From Lascolabacillus massiliensis (GTDB taxonomy: Bacteria; Bacteroidota; Bacteroidia; Bacteroidales; Dysgonomonadaceae): DNA of 64,000 nucleotides. This document shows positions 9,767-19,038 of this stretch, in pieces (within the stretch, counting starts at the first letter, position 1; each line of letters starts with the position of its first letter). The notes below the pieces were generated by a model, which was not told the origin of the DNA, ran no database searches, and was given only the letters and a program-made list of their open reading frames with translations. The translations under genes and the position numbers were made by a program. The stretch covers positions 436,501-500,500 of the forward strand of contig NZ_CTEJ01000002.1 in assembly GCF_001282625.1 (NCBI RefSeq). The letters run 5' to 3'.

Positions 9767-11110
9767 ATGAAGAAAATAATTACATACGGTACTTTTGATT
9801 TGTTGCACCATGGTCACATCAATCTCTTAAAGAGAGCAAAAGAGCTTGGTGATTACCTTATTGTAGGTGTAACAACTGAAAACTACGACAGAGGCAGAGG
9901 GAAACTAAATGTGAGTAAAAGTACTTTAGAACGAATTGAGGATGTGCGCAATACCGGGTTGGCAGATGAAATTATTATTGAGGAATATGAAGGTCAGAAG
10001 ATTGATGATATTCAGAAATATGGGGTAGATATATTTGCTATTGGTTCTGACTGGAAAGGTAAGTTCGACTATCTTAATGAGTTTTGCGAGGTTGTCTATC
10101 TTGAACGTACTAAAGGTGTTTCCAGTACGATGTTAAGAGGTGAAACACAAAAGATCATAAGTATTGGTGTAATTGGTAGCGGAAGAATTGCAAACAGGTT
10201 TATTCCTGAGTCAAAGTATGTCAGTGGAATTAATGTGAATGGAAATTATAACCCTAATATCAATTCTGCTAAAGCATTTGCTGAGAATCACGAGATAAGC
10301 TTCTATACTGATGATTTAAATGAATTTTATTCAAAAGTGGATGCGGTTTATATTGCATCACCTCATCCTACACATGCTGACTATATCAGAAAGTCTTTAA
10401 TGAATGGTAAGCATGTTTTATGTGAAAAGCCTCTTGTTCTTAAGGAAGATGAAGCAAAAGAGCTCTATAGCTTAGCGGAAGAAAAAAATCTGATATTGAT
10501 GGAAGCAATTAAAACTGCTTATGCTCCGGCGTTTCACAAACTTATTTCTTATGTAAAAAGTGGTGCAATTGGAACAGTCAGGGATATTGAGGCTTCTTTT
10601 ACAAAATTAATGACTGGTAATTTTAGAGAACTTTCTGCTGAACAAGCAGGAGGAAGCATGACAGAGCTATCATCATATCCTTTACTACCAATTATTAAAC
10701 TATTCGGAACATCGTACAGGGATATCACATTCTACTCAGTATTCGAGAATAATATTGATGTATTTACTCGTGCAATAATTCAATTTGACAATGCCGTAGC
10801 GTCTCTTAAGGTTGGATTGGGTGTAAAAACTGAAGGTGAGCTAATAATCTCCGGTACTAAAGGTTATGCATATGTGCCTGCACCATGGTGGAAGACTGAG
10901 TTCTTTGAACTTAGGTATGAAGATCTGAATAAAAATCGTAAATATTTTGCGAAGTTCGAAGATGATGGTTTACGTTACGAAATAAGTGAATTCGTTTCAC
11001 TTATTAATAACCCACAAAGTAATTACTTAAAATTAAATAGCGAAGAGTCAATTGCAATTGTAGGAATAATCCAGAAATTCAGGGAGGGACATAACATTAT
11101 TAAGCTGTAA
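9767..11110 (+). CDS. Fusion: TagD-like glycerol-3-phosphate (polyol-phosphate) cytidylyltransferase plus Gfo/Idh/MocA oxidoreductase
   Basis: Two enzymes in one 447-residue chain. Residues 1-128 form a nucleotidyltransferase: GTFDLLHHGHINLL carries the HxGH motif (His15-His17) and RTKGVSSTMLR (114-124) is the family's C-terminal signature. The glycerol-3-phosphate/CTP enzymes of teichoic acid synthesis look like this. Residues 131-447 form an NAD(P)-binding oxidoreductase with GVIGSGRIANRF and the CEKPLVL block. The fusion suggests that one protein reduces a keto precursor and activates the resulting polyol phosphate as a CDP derivative. That substrate link is inference. The next genes encode a TagB/TagF-like transferase and a LicD protein, which fits CDP-polyol use. 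Confidence 0.9.
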   Translation: MKKIITYGTFDLLHHGHINLLKRAKELGDYLIVGVTTENYDRGRGKLNVSKSTLERIEDVRNTGLADEIIIEEYEGQKIDDIQKYGVDIFAIGSDWKGKFDYLNEFCEVVYLERTKGVSSTMLRGETQKIISIGVIGSGRIANRFIPESKYVSGINVNGNYNPNINSAKAFAENHEISFYTDDLNEFYSKVDAVYIASPHPTHADYIRKSLMNGKHVLCEKPLVLKEDEAKELYSLAEEKNLILMEAIKTAYAPAFHKLISYVKSGAIGTVRDIEASFTKLMTGNFRELSAEQAGGSMTELSSYPLLPIIKLFGTSYRDITFYSVFENNIDVFTRAIIQFDNAVASLKVGLGVKTEGELIISGTKGYAYVPAPWWKTEFFELRYEDLNKNRKYFAKFEDDGLRYEISEFVSLINNPQSNYLKLNSEESIAIVGIIQKFREGHNIIKL

Positions 11111-11115
11111 TTTTA

Positions 11116-12324
11116 ATGGTCGGCAAGTTAATAACATTATTATTAAAGATTTTTACTCTCCCATTCTGGTATATACAGAAACTATTCCCTCGGAATAAAC
11201 ATATCTGGTTATTTGGAGCCGGTTCGGGATTACTATACTTTGATAACTCAAAATGGTTGTATGAATATGTTCTAAGGAATGAGAAACAGATAAATGCTAT
11301 TTGGATAACCAGAAATAAGGAGATATACAACAAGCTCTCTAAAGAAAATAAACCGGTTCTGATGGTAAACTCGCTGAAAGGAATAATTACTTCTTTAAGA
11401 GCTGGTGTTGTTTTCATAAACAATACACCCAAGGATGTGAATGCGAGAGCAATAAATGGATCTTTGCAAATTTGGCTTTGGCATGGTTTGATGATGAAGC
11501 AAATAGGTCATGATGCCCGGTTATTTTCAAAACAGATAAATGGATTTAAAGAAAATATTTTTCAGTTCTTTCAAAAACTGATCTTTCCAGAATTTACATA
11601 CAATCCTGATTATATAATAAATACTTCTGAATTCTTTACACCATATTTTAGTTCTGCATTTAATCTGACAAATGATCGAATATTAATTACCGGTTATCCC
11701 AGAAATGATGGTTTATTTGTAAAAGATAAAGAGATTCTGATAGAAGAGTTAAATGAGAAATATAATAACCCAACTAAAATATTGTATCTACCAACATGGA
11801 GGGATGCATTTACTAATAAGGGGAAATCATTTAACCCTTTTGACTCATATGGTTTTGACTCGAAAACTCTATCGGAAATACTGAACACAAGTAATTCAGT
11901 CTTTCTGAATAAGGGACACAATTTTGAAGTGAAACAATCGAGTGCAGATCAGGTCACTGAACGTTTTATAAACTTATCTAATCAGGATTTCACAGATTTA
12001 TACAGGCTTTTAAAAGATATTGATATACTTATTACTGATTACTCGAGTGTCTATTTTGATTTTATTTTAACGGGAAAACCTGTTATCTTAGCTCCATTTG
12101 ATATTGAGAGTTATTCAAGAGAATCTCGTCCTTTATATTACGATTACTATAAAGAAATTGAAGGGATAAAAGCTAATGACTGGAATGAGTTATTCGAGAT
12201 AATAATAGAAAAAACTTATTATAGTATCTCAAATAAGTCAATTCAGAGATTTCATTGTTATATTGACGATCATAGCTCCGAAAGAGTATCAGAAGCCACC
12301 AAACAGTTACTAAAAAGAATATGA
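11116..12324 (+). CDS. CDP-glycerol:poly(glycerophosphate) glycerophosphotransferase family (TagB/TarF-like)
   Basis: It is predicted to move glycerol- or ribitol-phosphate from the CDP-polyol to the growing polysaccharide, giving phosphodiester links. Family marks are the catalytic-type LQIWLWHGLMMKQIGHD, the YLPTWRDAF strand, FLNKGHNFEVK and the CDP-binding ILITDYSSVYFDFILTGKP block with LAPFDIESY after it. At 402 residues it matches single-domain TagB/TarF proteins. It sits 5 bp after the cytidylyltransferase fusion and overlaps the LicD gene by 4 bp, so three phosphopolyol genes form one translational block. Teichoic-acid enzymes are Gram-positive classics, but homologues occur in Gram-negative capsule loci. 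Confidence 0.9.
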   Translation: MVGKLITLLLKIFTLPFWYIQKLFPRNKHIWLFGAGSGLLYFDNSKWLYEYVLRNEKQINAIWITRNKEIYNKLSKENKPVLMVNSLKGIITSLRAGVVFINNTPKDVNARAINGSLQIWLWHGLMMKQIGHDARLFSKQINGFKENIFQFFQKLIFPEFTYNPDYIINTSEFFTPYFSSAFNLTNDRILITGYPRNDGLFVKDKEILIEELNEKYNNPTKILYLPTWRDAFTNKGKSFNPFDSYGFDSKTLSEILNTSNSVFLNKGHNFEVKQSSADQVTERFINLSNQDFTDLYRLLKDIDILITDYSSVYFDFILTGKPVILAPFDIESYSRESRPLYYDYYKEIEGIKANDWNELFEIIIEKTYYSISNKSIQRFHCYIDDHSSERVSEATKQLLKRI

Positions 12325-13130
12325 CTGAAATAAATAAAGATGAATTAAAGAGAATTCAAATAGGTATACTTGATAAAGTAACTACTTTCTGCGAGGAGAA
12401 TAATATAAGATATTCATTATATGGAGGTACACTTTTAGGCGCAATAAGACATAAGGGTTATATACCTTGGGATGATGACATTGATATTTCAATGCCCAGA
12501 CCTGATTACGAAAGATTTCTAAAAACTTTTCATGAAACTGAAAACTCATATTTGAAAATACATGATTTGCGGTTAAACAAAAAATATCCGTATCCGTTTA
12601 TTAAAGTTTCAGATGAAAGAACTTTATTTATTGAAAACTACAATAATAATTATGAAATAGGCGTAAACATTGATATTTTTCCGATTGATGGTCTGCCATC
12701 ATCTTGTAAAAAATCAGTCAGAATTTTTAATAAGAGTAATTTTTATCGAAATTTATTAGAATTAAAAAGAATAATAATTATAAAAGAAAGAGCCATTCAT
12801 AAAAATGTTTTTATAATTTTGGCCAGGATTTTATTACTGTTAGTTCCTATAAGATACTTACTTAATAAAATAATACGACTTGCAACTAAAAATGATTACG
12901 AAGAGTCTGATTATATCGGAAATATAGTTTGGGGCTATGCCAGTAAAGAGAGGTGCAGTAAGAGTGTTTACAATGATTATATTACTAAAGATTTTGAAGG
13001 GAGAAAGTATAAGATAATGGCTGGTTATGAAGAATATTTGACAAATGTATTTGGTGATTATATGCAACTGCCCCCAAAAGAACAACAAGAGCCCCATCAT
13101 AGTTTCAATGCTTATTTAATAAGCAATTGA
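12321..13130 (+). CDS. LicD-family phosphotransferase
   Basis: A LicD/fukutin-type nucleotidyltransferase-fold enzyme, known to attach phosphocholine or a polyol phosphate from a CDP-linked donor to a surface glycan. The diagnostic segment is SLYGGTLLGAIRHKGYIPWD followed by DDIDISMPRPDYERF (about 31-66), with the metal-binding aspartates in WDDDIDI. INIDIFPIDGLP lies further on. The 269 residues include one hydrophobic stretch (about 155-175). It overlaps the TagB-like gene by 4 bp. No choline uptake or CTP:phosphocholine gene is seen nearby, so the donor is more likely the CDP-polyol made by the upstream fusion. Confidence 0.92.
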   Translation: MTEINKDELKRIQIGILDKVTTFCEENNIRYSLYGGTLLGAIRHKGYIPWDDDIDISMPRPDYERFLKTFHETENSYLKIHDLRLNKKYPYPFIKVSDERTLFIENYNNNYEIGVNIDIFPIDGLPSSCKKSVRIFNKSNFYRNLLELKRIIIIKERAIHKNVFIILARILLLLVPIRYLLNKIIRLATKNDYEESDYIGNIVWGYASKERCSKSVYNDYITKDFEGRKYKIMAGYEEYLTNVFGDYMQLPPKEQQEPHHSFNAYLISN

Positions 13131-13152
13131 AAAGAAATAGCTAATTAAATAT

Positions 13153-14607
13153 ATGAGAAAAATTCAAATGTTATTATTTATATTAACTTTAATTTCACTT
13201 AGCTCATGCTTTGTTGACATCCCAAATGTAAGACCGGATGGACCAGTTACAATTGTCTACGGAAAAGTCATTAACAACGAAACTAAGGCTCCTGTCAGCA
13301 ATGCTGTAATCAGTGATGGGTTTTCGACTACTCTAACAAACAGTCAGGGTAATTACCGATTTGAAACAGCTCCGGGTGCAACGCATGTTTTCATATCTGT
13401 TCCTGAAGAATTTGAGATACCAATGAAAAACGGAATACCTCAGATATTCAATCAAATTGACTTAGAGAAAGATTCAGTTCAGATTAATTTTAATTTAAAG
13501 CCTCTGATAAATGGTGCCGAGGAGGAATTTACATTAATTGCAATTGGAGATCCTCAGGTACAAAATGCAAATCATTTGAGAAGATTAAATAATGAAACTA
13601 TTCCTGATATTATCAGCACTGTAGAAGAGTATGATAATGTTTATGGTCTGACATTGGGTGATCTTGCATTTGACAGTCTTAATTTATTCAGCGAAGTAAA
13701 ACAATCATTTATTTCAACTAATATCCCTGTTTTTCATACTATAGGCAATCACGATTTTTCTGCTGTAAAATATGATCCTGCGGAAGGGTCAAAAGAGTTT
13801 GTATCTCATTTTGGTCCACTGGATTTTTCATTTAATCGTGGTAACGTTCATATTGTAGTGATGAATAATGTATTTAATTATGGGGTAACTACTAATAACT
13901 GGGGGTTTTCTGAAGAGCAGATAGATTGGTTAAAATCTGACTTAAAGCATGTACCAAAAAATAAAATGCTGATTGTGAGTGTGCATATACCTGTATTAAA
14001 CAGTACGACGATGGAGCGTAAATCACAGTTCCTTGAGGCTATTTCAGGATATAGCGAGGTTCATATTATGTCAGGCCACTGGCATGCTAACAGAAACATT
14101 ATAAACTCTGAATTAAATATCTATGAACATATTACCGGAGCAGCAAGTGGTATGTGGTGGAGCAGCACAGTGAATAAGTGCGGCGCTCCGAATGGGTATG
14201 CTGTATATGAAATTAGTGGTAACAAGATGAAGAATTGGTATTATAAGTCGGTAAGACGCGATAAGGATTACCAAATAAATCTGATAACACCATTTAAATT
14301 TACAGATAAAGATGGATATGTTATTGCAAATGTATGGAACGCTGATGATGACTGGAAAATAGAGCTATTTGAGGATGGTGTTAACAGAGGAGAGATGGAA
14401 AGGTATAATGATTATGCTCCCGAGGTATACTCCTATAATAAATCATTGAATATCAGTGAAAGTACAAACTGGTATATGAAGACTAATCATCTATACAGGT
14501 TAAAGCCAATAAATGATAAGGCCTCTTTTTCTATAAAAGCTACTGATAGATTTGGAAATGAATATCATCAATCTGTTCCAATTGTAAGCGTTACGAAAAG
14601 CTATTGA
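13153..14607 (+). CDS. Calcineurin-like phosphoesterase lipoprotein (MetallophosN/Metallophos/MetallophosC architecture)
   Basis: An exported lipoprotein with lipobox LSSC (Cys19). Residues 35-120 form a carboxypeptidase-regulatory-like beta sandwich. The central phosphoesterase (about 127-345) shows every metal motif in order: IAIGDPQ, TLGDLAF, TIGNHDF, VSVHIPV and MSGHWHANRN. A C-terminal beta domain follows. It should hydrolyse a phosphomono- or phosphodiester in the periplasm or at the surface. Placed 22 bp after LicD, it could trim or turn over the phosphopolyol groups added by the preceding three genes; that link is inferred from position only. The length of 484 residues is normal for the Bacteroidota family. 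Confidence 0.88.
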   Translation: MRKIQMLLFILTLISLSSCFVDIPNVRPDGPVTIVYGKVINNETKAPVSNAVISDGFSTTLTNSQGNYRFETAPGATHVFISVPEEFEIPMKNGIPQIFNQIDLEKDSVQINFNLKPLINGAEEEFTLIAIGDPQVQNANHLRRLNNETIPDIISTVEEYDNVYGLTLGDLAFDSLNLFSEVKQSFISTNIPVFHTIGNHDFSAVKYDPAEGSKEFVSHFGPLDFSFNRGNVHIVVMNNVFNYGVTTNNWGFSEEQIDWLKSDLKHVPKNKMLIVSVHIPVLNSTTMERKSQFLEAISGYSEVHIMSGHWHANRNIINSELNIYEHITGAASGMWWSSTVNKCGAPNGYAVYEISGNKMKNWYYKSVRRDKDYQINLITPFKFTDKDGYVIANVWNADDDWKIELFEDGVNRGEMERYNDYAPEVYSYNKSLNISESTNWYMKTNHLYRLKPINDKASFSIKATDRFGNEYHQSVPIVSVTKSY

Positions 14608-14699
14608 TTATAGAATTAAACGAAAAGACAATTTTATTATCTTATTGATATTACTAATAAATGCACTTATTTAGTGGAAAATAAAATATTGTAGAGATA

Positions 14700-15494
14700 A
14701 TGAAAATAAATAACACTCTTGTAATAGTATTTTTAGTTCTGTTATTACCGTTTAATTTATATCCCAAGAAGAAAGATTTCAAGGTATTTAATGCTTTATT
14801 ATTTAAAGATACACCAAGTTTAACTGAATACGGTTTTTCTGAGATTAATTTGATCTATGAAGATGGAGTAATTTCTACTAATTATAAAAAAAAGAAGGGC
14901 GATTTTAGTTGGAGGTTTGTTGATTTTAATAAAATTGCAAAGGAAGCAAACAAATCTAAAAAAATTGAGAAAGTTCCTACTGTTCTGGATGTTGAATATT
15001 GGGGACATTTGTTATATGATGCAAAGACCAAAAAAGAAGCTGAAGAGGTTTATCTTCAATTGATTAAATTGTATAGAGCAATAGACTCTAATTCGTTAGT
15101 TTCTGTTTTTCATTATGGGGCTATCTCAAGTGATATTTATAATGCTTCTAATGTGGTTTATCCGTGTTACTACACGCATGGCACAAATAGAAATGAATGG
15201 ATAGCGATGGTAAAAAATGGTATATCAGCCATTAAAAAGCGCAATAAGAATAAACCAATCTATGTATTTATTTGGCCTCAATATAATCCATTACCAAGTA
15301 AACATGATTTAGGTTATAAATTTGTAGAACCTGATTTCTGGAGACTTCAACTGGAAACTCTTTATCCATTGTGTGATGGGGTAATCATTTGGTCACATTA
15401 TAGAGATGAGAATGGAAAAGATATTTACTTTGATAAAGAAATGCCTTGGTTTAAAGAAACTTTAGAGTTTATTGAAAAGTATAATATAAACTGA
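14700..15494 (+). CDS. Secreted TIM-barrel protein, hyaluronidase/GH56-like features, function unproven
   Basis: A 264-residue protein with an N-terminal signal sequence (about 5-22), so exported. I do not recognise a named family with certainty. The layout recalls the GH56-type barrel: VLDVEYWGH (95-103) puts an acidic pair at the end of a strand like the catalytic DxE of hyaluronidases. NVVYPCYYTHG, IYVFIWPQYNP and the closing CDGVIIWSHY follow, the last resembling the hyaluronidase GVVIWG end. It lies 92 bp after the phosphoesterase lipoprotein and 7 bp before the polymerase. A role in trimming or releasing the polymer is plausible but is inference; it could also be a non-catalytic barrel. 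Confidence 0.5.
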   Translation: MKINNTLVIVFLVLLLPFNLYPKKKDFKVFNALLFKDTPSLTEYGFSEINLIYEDGVISTNYKKKKGDFSWRFVDFNKIAKEANKSKKIEKVPTVLDVEYWGHLLYDAKTKKEAEEVYLQLIKLYRAIDSNSLVSVFHYGAISSDIYNASNVVYPCYYTHGTNRNEWIAMVKNGISAIKKRNKNKPIYVFIWPQYNPLPSKHDLGYKFVEPDFWRLQLETLYPLCDGVIIWSHYRDENGKDIYFDKEMPWFKETLEFIEKYNIN

Positions 15495-15501
15495 TTGTTA
15501 G

Positions 15502-16662
15502 ATGTATCATCTTTTATTTGTCATATTGTTAGCTTTTTCATTTTTTGAATTTTTTGGTAAAAACGACAAAATAATAGAAAGATGCTTATTTATTCTGATG
15601 CTACTTTTTGTCACATTTAGGTACGGTCAAGGGTCAGATTATTTTAATTACATTTACTTATTTGATGTTTCTGCAAACAGTTTTGAAAATGCATTACAGA
15701 ATAAAGATTTTAGTATTCTTACACAAGAGATAAGTTTTACAGCTCTCTCATATATATGGTTAAAGATACTGCATTTTTCACCGGAATCTCTCAATGCTTT
15801 ATTCTCATTTGTTTCATTTGTACTGGTATGGTTATTTATAAATAAATATAGCCTTAAACCAATTACAAGCCTTCTGTTTTTCTATTGCGTATTCTATCTG
15901 ATTTATCCTTTCAGTGCTATAAGGCAATCAATTTCCATTAGCATATTTATATACTATCTTATCCCTCTTCTTCAAAATAGGTCCTATTTAAAGTTCTATT
16001 TATTAAGCTTATTACTTTTTACTATCCATTATTCAAGTATTATACTTTTTGTTATTCCAGTTGTCAATTTGATCAAGAATTACAAAACTTCTCAAGTTTA
16101 TATCGTTTCAGTAATTGCTTTAACAATTGGATTATTATTGCATCAATTTCTATTTTCTTTTTTTACTGCTATAGAGGTAATTGCAGGAAAAATAAGTTAC
16201 TATACAGAAAATGTTGGATTAGATATTACTAGTTTACTATTAAGGATAATAATATTTGTTCCTATTTTATTTACTCACAAAATATTTGAAAAAGATTCTA
16301 CACGTGAACTATTTCTAAAAATATATATTCTCGGTTTCATGATTTATTTGGTATTTATGACCAGTCCATTGATTTCATCTCGAATAAATGTCTATATGAG
16401 ATATTTAGAGATAATTTTACTTGTTGATTTCTTAGTTTATTTTTTCTTTAAGAAATGGAATAGAATCCTAAGTTATAGTTTTATTATCGCTATTATGACT
16501 ATTCTATATATTAAGAATATCAACTCGTTTATTGATCAAGGGCCTTATTACTCCGATGTAAATCTTGTCAATTACCCCTATGTTTCTATTTTTAACAAAC
16601 ATACGATCATAGAGACTAGAAGTATACCCTCTTACTATCAACAATACGTCTTATATGACTAA
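15502..16662 (+). CDS. EpsG-family (Wzy-like) polysaccharide polymerase
   Basis: An inner-membrane protein with about 10 helices over 386 residues, predicted to polymerise flipped repeat units in the periplasm. The early FRYGQGSDYFNYIYLF motif (about 39-55) matches the Arg-x-Gly-x-Asp-x2-x-Tyr pattern of EpsG proteins. The large central loop and the late SRINVYMRYLEIILLVDF segment also fit. It is the only polymerase candidate in the locus. It overlaps the next glycosyltransferase by 8 bp. The DNA is very AT-rich, as is common for Wzy and Wzx genes. Confidence 0.88.
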   Translation: MYHLLFVILLAFSFFEFFGKNDKIIERCLFILMLLFVTFRYGQGSDYFNYIYLFDVSANSFENALQNKDFSILTQEISFTALSYIWLKILHFSPESLNALFSFVSFVLVWLFINKYSLKPITSLLFFYCVFYLIYPFSAIRQSISISIFIYYLIPLLQNRSYLKFYLLSLLLFTIHYSSIILFVIPVVNLIKNYKTSQVYIVSVIALTIGLLLHQFLFSFFTAIEVIAGKISYYTENVGLDITSLLLRIIIFVPILFTHKIFEKDSTRELFLKIYILGFMIYLVFMTSPLISSRINVYMRYLEIILLVDFLVYFFFKKWNRILSYSFIIAIMTILYIKNINSFIDQGPYYSDVNLVNYPYVSIFNKHTIIETRSIPSYYQQYVLYD

Positions 16663-17869
16663 AAAAATTTTACAAATAAATTCAGTAGTTAATACAGGTT
16701 CTACAGGTAGGATTGCTGAAGGAATAGGTCAAGCTGCAATGTCAGTTGGTTGGGAAAGTTATATCGCATACGGAAGAAATGAACGACCCAGCACATCTAA
16801 AACACTAAGAATTGGAAGTAGTTGGGATCTAAAACTACATGGAATTCAAACAAGATTATTTGATAATCATGGACTGGCTTCTGATAGGGCTACTAATAAA
16901 TTTATAAATGACATTGAATTAATCAAACCGAATATTATACATCTTCATAATATACATGGTTATTATCTGAATTATAATATATTATTTGAATATTTAAACA
17001 AAACTAATATTCCTATTGTGTGGACTCTTCATGATTGTTGGCCAATTACCGGACATTGTATTTATTTTACATATGTTGGTTGTGAGAAATGGAAAACAGA
17101 ATGCTATAAATGTCCCCAGAAAAAAGAATACCCAGCCAGCTGGATATTCGATAGATCAAGAAAAAACTATATACTTAAGAAGAGCTTATTTAAGAATATC
17201 CCTAATTTGACTTTAATTCCTGTGTCTGATTGGTTATCAGGATTAATTAAAATATCATTCTTAAAAGACAAACCAACAAAAGTAATTCACAATGGTATAG
17301 ATACAAATGTTTTCAGACCTACTTCTGGTATTAGTTTTCGAATGAAACACAAATTACAGGATAAATTTATAATACTTGGTATTGCTAACATTTGGGAACC
17401 ACGAAAAGGTCTAAAAGATTTTTTTGATTTGAGTATATTACTTAATGATCAATTCCAAATTGTATTAGTTGGATTGAACAGTAGGCAGATTAAACAGTTA
17501 CCTAATAATATTATAGGTATAAAAAGAACTGAAAGTGTAAATGAGCTCGTTGAATTGTATCAAGATAGCGATGTATTTGTGAATCCAACTTACGAAGATA
17601 ATTTCCCAACAACTAATTTAGAATCATTAGCCTGCGGTACACCGGTAATTACATACAAAACTGGAGGCAGTCCGGAGGCTATTGATGATTCTACAGGTAT
17701 AATAGTGGAGCAGGGAAATATAATCAAGTTGGTGGATGCTATCAATGAAATTAAAAGTAAAGGTAAAATGTATTATTCCGATGCTTGTGTAGAAAGAGCA
17801 CATAGACTTTACAGAAAAGAGGATAGGTATAAAGAGTATATCGATTTGTATGAGTCGCTTATAAAATAA
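16655..17869 (+). CDS. Glycosyltransferase family 4 (group 1)
   Basis: A retaining GT-B enzyme of 404 residues. The N-terminal domain starts KKILQINSVVNTGSTGRIAE, with the glycine-rich acceptor loop. It has NIIHLHNIHGYYLN and TLHDCWPITGHCIYF, followed by the cysteine-rich CEKWKTECYKCPQ typical of this capsule subfamily. The C-terminal nucleotide-binding site carries NPTYEDNFPTTNLESLACG, the E-x7-E motif. It overlaps the polymerase stop by 8 bp, so the two genes are cotranslated. Donor unknown. Confidence 0.92.
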   Translation: MTKKILQINSVVNTGSTGRIAEGIGQAAMSVGWESYIAYGRNERPSTSKTLRIGSSWDLKLHGIQTRLFDNHGLASDRATNKFINDIELIKPNIIHLHNIHGYYLNYNILFEYLNKTNIPIVWTLHDCWPITGHCIYFTYVGCEKWKTECYKCPQKKEYPASWIFDRSRKNYILKKSLFKNIPNLTLIPVSDWLSGLIKISFLKDKPTKVIHNGIDTNVFRPTSGISFRMKHKLQDKFIILGIANIWEPRKGLKDFFDLSILLNDQFQIVLVGLNSRQIKQLPNNIIGIKRTESVNELVELYQDSDVFVNPTYEDNFPTTNLESLACGTPVITYKTGGSPEAIDDSTGIIVEQGNIIKLVDAINEIKSKGKMYYSDACVERAHRLYRKEDRYKEYIDLYESLIK

Positions 17870-17927
17870 ATTTGATTTGTTAAATTATTAAGAACTGCTA
17901 TAAGTAAAACAAGGGAAACTATTTAAA

Positions 17928-19037
17928 ATGTCAATTAGATTAAAGAAGGTATTACGTTATACATCTATTTATGGAATAGCCAGAACATTAACCAAAGTTG
18001 CTGGAAGAAAGAGAGGGTTGTTTATTTTCAGACCATTCTTTTTTAATAAAGATCCATTTATTGGCTTGCTGGGTTGTGGACAATTTCAATTTTCAACTAT
18101 AGCTTTTTATTTATCTAAATATCACACAAATCGTTTTTATTTCTGTTATGATGTGAATAAAAATAATGCGAATTCACTTGCTGGTTTTTATAAAGTTCCA
18201 CATATCATTAATAATTATGAAGATATTTTTAAGCTACAAAAAACAAAACTTGTTTATATAGCTTCAAATCATGCTACCCATGCAGAGTATGCAATAGAGT
18301 TTTTAAAAAAGAATGTTGATGTATTTTGTGAAAAACCTATTTGTGTGAATTTCAATCAATTCGATTCTCTTTTGGAAACTATCAAAAATAGTTCAGCAAG
18401 TTTTTTTGCTGGCTATAATAGACCTTACTCAAAAGCTATACAAAAAATAAAAAGTCAATACAAATTAAAAAATAATATAAGTAAAAAATTTACACTTAAT
18501 TGTTTTATCTCTGCTCATGATATTCAAAAGGATCATTGGTATAGAAATCCAGAGGAAGGCACACGTGTATGTGGAAATATTGGACATTGGTTAGATTTAA
18601 TGATTCATATTTATAATTGGAGGGGATATATACCAAAAGATTTTCTTGTTCAAATAGCATATTCAAATAAGAAAGAACCAGATGATAATATTTCTATTTC
18701 AATCACTACGCCAGAAGGAGATTTGACTTCTATTACAATTTCTTCTCGAACAGAGCCATTTGAGGGTATAAATGAAACGATAAACTTTCAATATGACACT
18801 ATTATTGCTAAAATTGATGATTTTAGAAAAATAACTATTTGGGATAATGAAAAGAAATATACTCAAAAATACTTCCCAAAAGACGTAGGGCACAAACGTT
18901 CTGTTATGCAACCATTTAAGAAAGAAAACCGAGATTTAAGTGAAGTAATTGCATCTACAGAACTTATGTTAAATATAACCGAAATGGTGATAAATACCAT
19001 AACCGAAAAACATATCATATTAACTCGTAAACTATAA
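17928..19037 (+). CDS. Gfo/Idh/MocA-family oxidoreductase
   Basis: A 369-residue NAD(P)-dependent sugar oxidoreductase-like protein. The Rossmann start is GLLGCGQFQFSTIAFY, displaced to about residue 46 by a basic N-terminal extension. LVYIASNHATHAEYAIEF and DVFCEKPICVN (EKP motif) follow, then a C-terminal domain with GNIGHWLDLMIHIYNW. The next gene, 1 bp downstream, carries the same domain fused to an alcohol dehydrogenase-like one, so the two probably act on the same sugar intermediate. The ADH/Gfo/heparinase grouping recurs in bacterial polysaccharide loci, but the chemistry is not established. Confidence 0.85.
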   Translation: MSIRLKKVLRYTSIYGIARTLTKVAGRKRGLFIFRPFFFNKDPFIGLLGCGQFQFSTIAFYLSKYHTNRFYFCYDVNKNNANSLAGFYKVPHIINNYEDIFKLQKTKLVYIASNHATHAEYAIEFLKKNVDVFCEKPICVNFNQFDSLLETIKNSSASFFAGYNRPYSKAIQKIKSQYKLKNNISKKFTLNCFISAHDIQKDHWYRNPEEGTRVCGNIGHWLDLMIHIYNWRGYIPKDFLVQIAYSNKKEPDDNISISITTPEGDLTSITISSRTEPFEGINETINFQYDTIIAKIDDFRKITIWDNEKKYTQKYFPKDVGHKRSVMQPFKKENRDLSEVIASTELMLNITEMVINTITEKHIILTRKL

Positions 19038-19038
19038 G

